From a bacterium (GTDB lineage: Bacteria; Latescibacterota; UBA2968): a DNA stretch of 17,630 bases. The stretch covers positions 1-17,630 of the forward strand of contig JAPUJS010000272.1 of the NCBI GenBank assembly GCA_027296045.1, in the 5' to 3' direction. Below are positions 1 through 6,717 of this stretch, in pieces; the stretch's first letter is position 1; every line of letters begins with the position of its first letter. The notes under the pieces were generated by a model that was not told the DNA's origin, made no database searches, and saw only the letters and a list, made by a program, of their open reading frames with translations. The translations under genes and the position numbers were made by a program.

Positions 1-162
1 CAGGTGGAGGGATCAGACAGAGAGCACAAAGGAACCGGGTTGGGGCTGTCGATCACAAAGCAGTTTGCAGAGCTATTAGGCGGGTCGATCCGCGTGCAGA
101 GCGAAGTGGGCAAAGGGAGTGTGTTTACGGTGCGGGTGCCGGTGGCTTACAGGGAAGGGTGA
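1..162 (+). CDS. Sensor histidine kinase, C-terminal end (partial)
   Basis: Frame 1 is open from the first base to TGA at 160-162 and gives 53 residues. They contain the G2 box of a HATPase_c domain (GTGLGLSITKQF) followed by the usual last strands of the fold (LLGGSIRVQSEVGKGSVFTV). This is the end of the ATP-binding catalytic domain of a histidine kinase, which phosphorylates a conserved histidine and then a response regulator. Nothing of the sensor or HisKA part is in the window, so the signal is unknown. The last codons include a 23-bp stretch (123-145) found again at 1512-1534, downstream of the next gene. Confidence 0.9.
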   Translation, partial: QVEGSDREHKGTGLGLSITKQFAELLGGSIRVQSEVGKGSVFTVRVPVAYREG

Positions 163-279
163 GTCGCGAGTGTCTTTCTGTGGAGGCATCAAAATGGATC
201 CATTTCACCTGAGAGTGTGGCAGCATCTCTGAGACCCCTTGTCCGACTCCCCGGCATCAAAATGATAGGAGAATGCGCT

Positions 280-1344
280 ATGGCAGATACCTTGTTTCCC
301 ACGACCGTCATCGGCAGCTTACCCCGGCCAGCCTGGGTGCGCGAGCTGATTCTGGACCGCAAGGACGGGCGGCTTTCCGAGGAAGAAGCGGACCGCCTGC
401 TGGGCCGGGCAATAGAGGGGGCGCTGCTGCTGCAGGAACGCGCGGGCCTGGACGAGATCACGGATGGCGAATGGCGCCGGGAAAGCTATGTGAAGGTCTT
501 TGCCGAACGCGTGCGGGGCTTTGAACCCGATCTGAATCCCAGCGGGGGATTGCCCTACCCGGCCGTGGTGGCCCCGGTCGAGTATTACCGGCCCATCGCC
601 ACCGATGAAGTGCGTTTCGTCCGGGCGCTGACAAAGCGGCGTATCAAAGCCACCCTACCCTCTCCCTATATTATCGGCCGGCGGATGTGGCATCCGGAGC
701 TCTCGAAAGCGGCCTACCCGACTCGCGAACAGCTTATGGCCGATTGTGTGCCGATCCTGCGGCAAGAAATCGAGGCGGTTCGGGAGGCCGGGGCAGACAC
801 GGTGCAACTCGACGAACCCTGGCTCAGTACGATGGTCGATCCTCAATTCCGTGACAAAGAGCAGGTCACCGATGTGGACTACGAGATGGATCTGTGTGTG
901 GATTTGATCAACCAGACGCTGGACGGCATCGAAGGTATTGCGACCGGGATGCATTTGTGCCACGCGCATTTCGACCGAAAGCACGGCTCTGAAGGGCCCT
1001 ATGATCTGATCATGCCGGCACTGGCCAGGGTGCGGGTGGGTACGATCTCGATGGAATATGCCACCCCGGTTTCCGGCGGCCTGGCATCTCTGGCAGCATT
1101 TCCCGAGCAAGTGCGGTTGGGCCTGGGATGCATTGACCATTGTGAGCGGCAAGTGGAAACGCCGGAGCAGGTGGTCGCCCGGGTGGAAGAAGCGATGCGT
1201 TATGTGGACAAAGAACGCATCACGCTGCATCCGGACTGCGGTTTCTCACCGTCGGTTCAAAATCCGATGGACCTGGACGAAGCGTATCTGAAGCTCAAGG
1301 CCATGTGCGAGGCGGCAAAGTTGCTTCGCACACGCTATGTCTGA
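280..1344 (+). CDS. Cobalamin-independent methionine synthase family protein (MetE C-terminal domain-like)
   Basis: This 354-residue protein matches the catalytic C-terminal half of MetE (COG0620), which moves a methyl group to a thiol such as homocysteine using a bound zinc. The start is taken at ATG 280 because AGGAGAA (267-273) lies at the right distance and the product then begins MADTLFPTTVIGSLPRP, as is typical for the family; an in-frame ATG at 262 overlaps that site. Zinc ligands can be matched to those of MetE: His225 and Cys227 (MHLCHAHF), Glu259 (SMEYA) and Cys320 (HPDCGF). The Glu-to-Cys distance of 61 equals that in E. coli MetE. It has no N-terminal MetE half, so it is a short, stand-alone form. 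The methyl donor and acceptor cannot be told from sequence. It is flanked by kinase fragments rather than other methionine genes. Confidence 0.88.
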   Translation: MADTLFPTTVIGSLPRPAWVRELILDRKDGRLSEEEADRLLGRAIEGALLLQERAGLDEITDGEWRRESYVKVFAERVRGFEPDLNPSGGLPYPAVVAPVEYYRPIATDEVRFVRALTKRRIKATLPSPYIIGRRMWHPELSKAAYPTREQLMADCVPILRQEIEAVREAGADTVQLDEPWLSTMVDPQFRDKEQVTDVDYEMDLCVDLINQTLDGIEGIATGMHLCHAHFDRKHGSEGPYDLIMPALARVRVGTISMEYATPVSGGLASLAAFPEQVRLGLGCIDHCERQVETPEQVVARVEEAMRYVDKERITLHPDCGFSPSVQNPMDLDEAYLKLKAMCEAAKLLRTRYV

Positions 1345-1419
1345 TGATTTGATCCTAAAACAGATGTTGGGCCACCACGGAGCCGGGTGTGTGTAGATCA
1401 CCTGTCAGCAGAGGCAACC

Positions 1420-1551
1420 ATGGACCGGATTTGGGAATGGGAGACATTCAAGGGAGATGCGCCACAGGGGGATGATGTGACCTGTGTGGTCGTCCGGGTC
1501 GAAGGCTCGACGTTTACGGTGCGGGTGCCGGTGGTGTATCAGGAGGCCTGA
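1420..1551 (+). pseudogene. Chimeric remnant: SpoIIE-like phosphatase tail joined to a histidine-kinase tail
   Basis: A 43-codon reading frame begins at ATG 1420 and ends at TGA 1549-1551; the same frame is open upstream to 1348. Residues 11-29 (KGDAPQGDDVTCVVVRVEG) look like the end of a SpoIIE/PP2C phosphatase, where a Q-x-DD-x-T motif precedes the last strand. The final residues (FTVRVPVVYQEA) repeat the end of the kinase at 1-162, and 23 bases are identical (1512-1534 versus 123-145). The piece is far too short for either domain and has no clear ribosome binding site, so it is most likely debris of a duplicated signalling gene. A functional micro-ORF cannot be ruled out. Confidence 0.6.
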
Positions 1552-1570
1552 AAAAATAATCGAGCACGAC

Positions 1571-1603
1571 AAAGCCCCGGTGATGGGATCGCCGGGGCTT
1601 TTC
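1571..1603. terminator. Bidirectional rho-independent terminator
   Basis: A long hairpin pairs AAAGCCCCGGTGAT with ATCGCCGGGGCTTT around a GGG loop, with one G-T pair. T-rich sequence follows on the plus strand and an A run precedes it, so it can stop transcription of the upstream plus-strand genes and of the glycosylase that converges from the right. Confidence 0.88.
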
Positions 1604-1656
1604 TTTGGCCAAAATTATCAGATCTTCGTCACTCACCTCCAGCCTGCACTCTATCT

Positions 1657-2739
1657 TCACCCTGATGTCTCAAAGGGCAATTCGGCCGATGGAATTTCTG
1701 TTTCACAAAACGAAAGAACCTGGTCGTAAATTGTTTGCCCGTTCAGTTCCCGATAATAGGCAAACAGATATTCGTTCATATACCCCGCCCACTTTCCCCC
1801 TCGTTCCTCTGCCCAGGCACAAATCTTCGCGTCACTCCCGGTAACACCATACCAGTCCTTCGCCATTTTCCGCACCCACGTGTCCACAGGCACTGCATCC
1901 AATCGATCCAGCGAAAACAGGTCAATACACTTTGCAACTTTGAGACCTACACCACTGCCTGACAATTCGTATAAGCCCTGACCAACCTCTTGCCAGACTC
2001 CCAGGTCCCAACTCCGATCCATATCTTCCAACTGTTCCGCCATATAACGGGCAGCCATGGCGACTCGCTCCGACCGCCAGCCAAACTTATGCCTTCTATA
2101 ATAGTCTCCATTCAGGTCAGACAGAGCCTCTGGCCTGGGAAAAGTCCAATACCGTTCGCCTAAAAACAAAATGCCTTCTCCCAAAATCCTGGCCAGAAAA
2201 TTAATCCTCCGCTTGGTGAGATTCATGTGCGCCTGGACAGACAGGATATAGGAAATCATGCACTCAAAAGGATCTTGCCGAACAAAACGGAGTCCTCTCA
2301 GAAGCCCCCTGGCTTTTCTCAAATGTCGGTCTTGGCGTGGAACACGGACCCTGGGTGCTTCGTCTGTTCGTAAATACCAGACCAGAAAATCCCGGACGCC
2401 CATCTCCCCCGCATACGTCTTTACACCTTCGGCAGAGGCTTTAAACGCGATCCGGTCTCCCTTCTGCCTCAGATGAAATGCTGTCCCATACGCAATCCCC
2501 TTCCACCATCCATCTGCATCTCTCCCCCAACGAAACACCTGTCCCGACCCCAGGGTATGGCCCAGTTCAAAATCGGGACCCGTGATTTCGCCTTCCCACA
2601 CGCCTGCTTGAACAACCTGCTGCCGATCACGCCTGGGCCGGGTGGTTCGATCCTGGCATTGGACCCTGGCATAGCACACGCGACAAACTTCCAGCCCGGG
2701 TCCAAAGGTTCCAAAACAGTGTGGAAATTTGCGGTTCAT
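1657..2739 (-). CDS. 8-oxoguanine DNA glycosylase (OGG1-type) with N-terminal cysteine cluster
   Basis: The 360-residue protein is a HhH-GPD base-excision repair glycosylase of the OGG1 type, which removes 8-oxoguanine and can cut the strand through a Schiff base. An OGG_N domain starts near residue 52 (DFELGHTLGSGQVFRW). The helix-hairpin-helix and catalytic region follow: Lys267 in SGVGLKVAKC and Asp286 in AVPVDTW correspond to human OGG1 Lys249 and Asp268, with the same spacing of 19. Unusually, residues 8-28 hold four cysteines (C8, C19, C22, C28), a likely zinc or metal knuckle that OGG1 lacks. ATG 2739 has no good ribosome binding site; a later start would remove the cysteine cluster, but its regular spacing suggests it is translated. 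It is divergent from the DUF1992 gene. Confidence 0.85.
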   Translation of the reverse strand: MNRKFPHCFGTFGPGLEVCRVCYARVQCQDRTTRPRRDRQQVVQAGVWEGEITGPDFELGHTLGSGQVFRWGRDADGWWKGIAYGTAFHLRQKGDRIAFKASAEGVKTYAGEMGVRDFLVWYLRTDEAPRVRVPRQDRHLRKARGLLRGLRFVRQDPFECMISYILSVQAHMNLTKRRINFLARILGEGILFLGERYWTFPRPEALSDLNGDYYRRHKFGWRSERVAMAARYMAEQLEDMDRSWDLGVWQEVGQGLYELSGSGVGLKVAKCIDLFSLDRLDAVPVDTWVRKMAKDWYGVTGSDAKICAWAEERGGKWAGYMNEYLFAYYRELNGQTIYDQVLSFCETEIPSAELPFETSG

Positions 2740-2791
2740 ACCAAGAGGATACGCATTTCAACTTTTCTGTGCAAGTACCCCGTTTCACCGG

Positions 2792-2819
2792 TTGACCTTT
2801 ACCCGGAATCGCGTATATT
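2792..2819 (+). promoter_or_regulatory. Sigma-70-type promoter for the DUF1992 gene
   Basis: TTGACC (2792-2797) and TATATT (2814-2819) are 16 bp apart. Transcription would begin near 2826, about 30 bases before the chosen start codon. Confidence 0.6.
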
Positions 2820-2858
2820 CACAACAAAACCAGAATCTCCTTGACGATGGGGGTCCCA

Positions 2859-3602
2859 ATGAGAAAACCACGCCTGCGTACACCCGATGGAAAACCCCAG
2901 CTCCGAAGTCTGGATGACATCCTCCGCGAGGCCGTAAACGACAAGGAGATGGCCAACCTGCCTGGCAAGGGCAAACCGCTGGATTTGACCAGATACTTCG
3001 CCTCAGGCGAGGCCCATCGAATGGCCAACAAGATCCTGAAGGACAACCAGGTTCTCCCGCAGCATTTACAAGACCGCAAAGATGCCGAAACCCACACCAG
3101 AGCAGCAACAGATCTCTTAGAGCAGACAAAAGCCACACTCGCAGAAAGGCTACAAGCAATCCAGGAAGCGGCTCACCCCCTTGTGTCCAGTTTTCCAGAT
3201 CGTTCATCCGTTCTGGAAAAGCTGGGCCTCGAAAGCTGGCCCGATTGTTTCCCGGAGCCCTCCAACGCCCCCGTCAAAAATCTTCCCGAGCTTCAAGAAC
3301 AGGGAGAACAGCTCGCACAATTAATGACCCAGTACAATGCCCGGATCAAAGCATTCATTCGTTCGTATCTGGAACACTTGACCCGTGTTCAGGAAAGCAT
3401 CCAGAGCTACCAAAAGCAAACCCTCTTCACCAGAGGCCTCACACCCACACCTTCCGGCCTTCGAGGAATCAACCTTTCTGAACGAGAAATCGAAATCCGC
3501 ACGGCCTTCCCCTTCCTTCCACAATTCCCCGAAGATTTTCCCCAACGCCTTAAATCCTACCTGAAAAAATACCGCCCCTCTATCTGGCAACGCCTCTTCT
3601 AG
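2859..3602 (+). CDS. DUF1992 (DnaJ-homologue subfamily C28 conserved domain) protein
   Basis: Residues about 15-80 match the DUF1992/DJC28_CD domain: LDDILREAVNDKEMANLPGKGKPLDL, here seen as an N-terminal helix, the near-invariant LPGKGKPLDL, and then a stretch ending in ANKILKDNQVLP. The family is widespread and named after a human DnaJ homologue, but it has no J domain here and its biochemical role is not established. The rest (residues about 85-247) is mainly helical, with a possible coiled coil around the EQGEQLAQLM region, and ends in a basic, aromatic tail. Start codons at 2847 (ATG) and 2841 (TTG) are in frame too; 2859 was chosen because GGGGG lies just upstream. The gene has its own promoter and diverges from the glycosylase. 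Confidence 0.8.
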   Translation: MRKPRLRTPDGKPQLRSLDDILREAVNDKEMANLPGKGKPLDLTRYFASGEAHRMANKILKDNQVLPQHLQDRKDAETHTRAATDLLEQTKATLAERLQAIQEAAHPLVSSFPDRSSVLEKLGLESWPDCFPEPSNAPVKNLPELQEQGEQLAQLMTQYNARIKAFIRSYLEHLTRVQESIQSYQKQTLFTRGLTPTPSGLRGINLSEREIEIRTAFPFLPQFPEDFPQRLKSYLKKYRPSIWQRLF

Positions 3603-3617
3603 CCCCAAACGACAGGC

Positions 3618-3646
3618 TTGACCTGGGGAAAATAAATATTTATACT
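3618..3646 (+). promoter_or_regulatory. Sigma-70-type promoter of the ABC exporter gene
   Basis: TTGACC (3618-3623) and TATACT (3641-3646) are separated by exactly 17 bp, with an AT-rich spacer. Transcription would begin near 3653, inside the putative operator, leaving a leader of about 38 bases before the TTG start at 3691. Confidence 0.75.
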
Positions 3647-3669
3647 GTAAGTAAGTAGTTGCTTCTTAC
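3646..3669. promoter_or_regulatory. Putative repressor operator, copy 1 (shared with 10116-10137)
   Basis: The core TGTAAGTAAGTAGTTGCTT begins at the last base of the -10 box. It matches the site downstream of the second RND promoter at 17 of 19 positions. Here it forms an imperfect palindrome, with GTAAG (3647-3651) matched by CTTAC (3665-3669). Size, symmetry and position over the transcription start fit a TetR-type repressor site; the regulator gene is not in the window. Confidence 0.6.
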
Positions 3670-3690
3670 CCTTTTCTTCAGGTACCCACT

Positions 3691-6012
3691 TTGGCAAATT
3701 CCTCTACAAATGGAACACCGACCCTTGAGCCCGTTCCTCAAGACATTCTCTCAGAATTAGCGGACCATATATCGGAAGCAGATCTGCGCCTGTCTATTGA
3801 CACAGACCTGCGCCTGGACGGCACCTTCGGGTCTTCCTGGCTTCTGGCCACCGATCAACACCTGATTGCCTTCAGCCCAAACGACCCCCCGGACATTGTC
3901 AAAACCCCTTTGGACCAGATTAACCGCGTCGAAATCCAGGACTTTCCGGGCGCAAGCGCGCTCAAAATTCGCACCAGCACCGAGGGCACAACCGTCGCCC
4001 GATTTTCAAAATCGCTCCATACAAAATTTGACAGTATCCCGGACCAGCTTGCCGACCTGATCCGGGAAGCCCGCCCTTCAGACGACAATGGAAAGATTGT
4101 CAAGGGTCACCTGGCCAAACGCGGCACTCAAAAGCGGTGCGATTCCTGCGGAACAGTCATCCCTCACTGGATGGGCGTCTGCCCCGCCTGTCTGGACACC
4201 CGCAAACTCCTGACCCGCCTGCTCAGCTACGGCCTTCCCCATTGGAAACTCGCGACTCTGAGCCTCATCCTCCTGCTTACGGCAACCTTCATTTCGTTAA
4301 CCCCGCCCCTGCTGATGCGATCCTTGATTGATGACGTGCTCATCCCCACCACCAACTCCCAGCTCACCTCCGAATCCACCTGGCTGAGTTCGATTACCGG
4401 TCTGCTTTCGCTGCCACAAAACAACAGCACCTATCTCAGTATCCTGGTCGTCATCCTGCTCTTGATCAACCTGAGCCAGAACGGGCTTCGGGCGCTTCGG
4501 ACCTATATTTTGTCTATCATCGGTCAGAAAGTCACCTTTGACCTTCGCAACGAAGTCTATCAACACCTGCACCGCCATTCCCTCAGTTTTTACAACGAGC
4601 GCGAAACCGGTCGGATTATGGCCAGCATCACCCACGATGTCGGCCGCTTGCAAGATTTCATCAGCGACGGACTTCAGGAAATCATTCGCAATATCTTCAC
4701 CCTTCTGATCATCTGCATCATCCTCTTCACCCTCAATGCCAAACTGACCCTCCTGGTCCTGCTACCAACTCCCCTCCTCGTCATCACCACATTGCAATTT
4801 GGGGAACGCCTCCACAAAATCTACCGCCGCCTCTGGCGACGCTACTCCGGCATCAGCGCCCTTTTGGCCGATACCATTCCGGGCGTTCGGGTCGTCAAAG
4901 CCTTTGCCCAGGAACACCGGGAGGTCGAAAAATTTAAGGTGCGAAGCTATGACCTGTTGGAAGGAGAAATACGGGTCGCAGGCGTTCGCAGCATCTTTTC
5001 GCCCATCATGGGTTTCATCACCTCTTTGGGCACACTCATCGTCTGGTGGCTGGGTGGTCATGCTGTGCTGGACAACACCCTCACGCTGGGTGACTTCGTC
5101 GCCTTCACCTCCTATATGTGGCGCTTCTATGGACCCGTCGAAAGCCTTTGCCGACTCAACCACCGCTTTCAACGGGCCGGCACCTCTGCAGAACGCGTTT
5201 TCGAAGTGCTCGATATCCAACCCGACATTGTCGATCGTTCCGCCGCCGTGACCATGCCCCCGATAGAGGGCGAAGTTCGCTTCGAGAATGTCACCTTTTC
5301 CTACGAGCCTGGAAAACCGGTCATTCAGAACTTGACCTGTACCATCGAACCGGGCGAGATGATCGGTCTGGCAGGACACAGCGGGGCCGGAAAAAGTACG
5401 CTCATTAACCTGATCTGCCGATTTTATGATGTCCAGGAAGGGGCGGTTCTGATCGACGGGCACGACATCCGTGATGTCACCCTGAAATCCCTGCGAAACC
5501 AGATCGGGGTTGTGCTCCAGGATCCATTTCTGTTTAATTCCCCCATCGCCGATAACATCGCCTATGGCAAACCCGACGCTTCTCTCGAAGAAATCATCGG
5601 AGCCGCCAAAGCGGCCAACGCACACGATTTTATCCTCAAGCTCCCAGATAGCTACGACACCCCCGTGGGAGAACGAGGGGTCCGCCTTTCGGGCGGAGAA
5701 CGCCAGCGCATCTCGATTGCCCGGGCGATCCTTCGAAATCCCCGCATCCTGATCCTGGATGAAGCCACTTCCAGCATGGACACCGAAACCGAATCCCAGA
5801 TCCAGGAAGCCCTGCACCGCCTCATCCAGGGCCGCACCACCTTCGCCATCGCCCACCGCCTCTCCACCCTCAAACACGCCAACCGGCTCCTGATTCTCGA
5901 AAACGGCGAACTGGCCGAAATCGGCACGCACGACGAACTCATCGCACAAGACGGAATCTACGCCCGCCTGTGCCGGATGCAGACCGAATTGTCCAAACTC
6001 CGAGTCTGGTAA
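3691..6012 (+). CDS. ABC exporter (fused membrane and ATPase domains) with PH-like and zinc-ribbon N-terminus
   Basis: This 773-residue half-transporter should work as a homodimer that exports an unknown substrate across the inner membrane. Residues about 15-130 look like a PH-like beta domain. A zinc ribbon follows with C150-x2-C153 and C164-x2-C167, then an ABC_membrane domain (about 185-500, six hydrophobic segments) and the ATPase: Walker A GHSGAGKST with Lys568, Q-loop Gln610, signature LSGGE at 666-670, Walker B ending Asp690-Glu691, and H-loop His722. All catalytic residues are present. No ATG is near the front; TTG 3691 is used, with AGG at 3680-3682 upstream. The gene is followed after 26 bases by DUF1854, a pair known elsewhere as the cyanophycin-metabolism-associated ABC transporter and DUF1854, although no cyanophycin gene is seen here. 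Expression is probably repressed through the overlapping operator. Confidence 0.88.
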   Translation: MANSSTNGTPTLEPVPQDILSELADHISEADLRLSIDTDLRLDGTFGSSWLLATDQHLIAFSPNDPPDIVKTPLDQINRVEIQDFPGASALKIRTSTEGTTVARFSKSLHTKFDSIPDQLADLIREARPSDDNGKIVKGHLAKRGTQKRCDSCGTVIPHWMGVCPACLDTRKLLTRLLSYGLPHWKLATLSLILLLTATFISLTPPLLMRSLIDDVLIPTTNSQLTSESTWLSSITGLLSLPQNNSTYLSILVVILLLINLSQNGLRALRTYILSIIGQKVTFDLRNEVYQHLHRHSLSFYNERETGRIMASITHDVGRLQDFISDGLQEIIRNIFTLLIICIILFTLNAKLTLLVLLPTPLLVITTLQFGERLHKIYRRLWRRYSGISALLADTIPGVRVVKAFAQEHREVEKFKVRSYDLLEGEIRVAGVRSIFSPIMGFITSLGTLIVWWLGGHAVLDNTLTLGDFVAFTSYMWRFYGPVESLCRLNHRFQRAGTSAERVFEVLDIQPDIVDRSAAVTMPPIEGEVRFENVTFSYEPGKPVIQNLTCTIEPGEMIGLAGHSGAGKSTLINLICRFYDVQEGAVLIDGHDIRDVTLKSLRNQIGVVLQDPFLFNSPIADNIAYGKPDASLEEIIGAAKAANAHDFILKLPDSYDTPVGERGVRLSGGERQRISIARAILRNPRILILDEATSSMDTETESQIQEALHRLIQGRTTFAIAHRLSTLKHANRLLILENGELAEIGTHDELIAQDGIYARLCRMQTELSKLRVW

Positions 6013-6038
6013 TCTATACGCGAATCATTGGGTGATAT

Positions 6039-6542
6039 ATGAACAACGAACTCACATCCGAACTGAACCTGCTGGACCCTTCCCGCATCCGGCTTTCCCT
6101 GGACGACTTCGAAGACCTGGTCCTGGAACTGGACGGATAATCTCACAGTCCTATTACCGCCAACAGACCGTTTCCGCTCCAGGACCCTAATCGGCTCATC
6201 CAGCTCAAAGATGCAGACGGAGAGGAAATCGGGCTCATCCCCTCGCTAAAAGACCTGGATCGGGAGTCCCGCAAAACCCTGGAAAATACGCTCGACCAGG
6301 CCTACTTTATGCCCCAGATCCTTCGAATCGATCGCATCGAATCCAATTTTCACATCCCCACCTGGCACGTGGAAACCGACCGGGGCCCGCGATCTTTCGA
6401 AATCCCCAGTTCCCGGCGGGACATCCGTGTCCTGGGCGAAGGTCGTGTGCTGATCCGAGATGCCGACGGAAATCGCTATGAAATTCCCGACTATCGCCAC
6501 CTGGACCCTGCAAGTCGAGCATTTGCCGAAACCTTGATTTAA
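6039..6542 (+). pseudogene. DUF1854 protein interrupted by an in-frame TAA
   Basis: From ATG 6039 the frame gives 33 residues ending ...FEDLVLELDG, then TAA at 6138-6140, then continues in the same frame to TAA 6540-6542. The two halves together read as one normal DUF1854 domain of about 166 residues. The second half has RPFPLQDPNRLIQL, DADGEEIGLI, WHVETDRGPRSFEI, GRVLIRDADGNRYEIPD and LDPASRAF, which are family hallmarks. The frame is unchanged across the stop, so a single base change (for instance from CAA, AAA or GAA) explains it, not an indel. No good start codon lies just after the stop; ATG 6309 would lose half the domain. DUF1854 proteins usually accompany the ABC exporter found just upstream. 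It may be a recent pseudogene or a sequence error. Confidence 0.78.
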
Positions 6543-6562
6543 CAATATATTATGCGTATATT
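6534..6562 (+). promoter_or_regulatory. Possible sigma-70 promoter for the first RND gene
   Basis: TTGATT (6534-6539), overlapping the end of the DUF1854 frame, and TATATT (6557-6562) are 17 bp apart. The leader to ATG 6718 would be about 150 bases. It contains a small CCCGA/TCGGG hairpin (6571-6587) with no T run. There is no copy of the operator seen at the neighbouring pumps. Confidence 0.38.
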
Positions 6563-6717
6563 CCTGCCAGCCCGATGAAAACTCGGGAAGGGTCCAAAAA
6601 TGATTGGTATTTCAGGAACATTTTTCTTAAAATTTCCGTCAAAGGACTAACTCACCATCTCACTTTTCCCCACTTATTCGGCAAATCGTCCTGACAACTG
6701 TAGACTGAGGGCAGGTC

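Noticed and set aside
194..232. 12-codon leader peptide before the metE-like gene
   Set aside because: It lacks repeated regulatory codons and an attenuator-like structure; a 12-base repeat around its start (185-196 and 253-264) is short enough to be chance.
4762..5949. Long minus-strand open frame (395 codons) opposite the ABC exporter; similar ones opposite the RND genes (8869-10002, 11793-13112)
   Set aside because: They lie wholly inside well-supported genes on the other strand, show no recognisable domain, and are expected where the third codon position is rich in C.
6571..6587. Hairpin CCCGA/TCGGG as a terminator after DUF1854
   Set aside because: The stem is only 5 bp and no T run follows.
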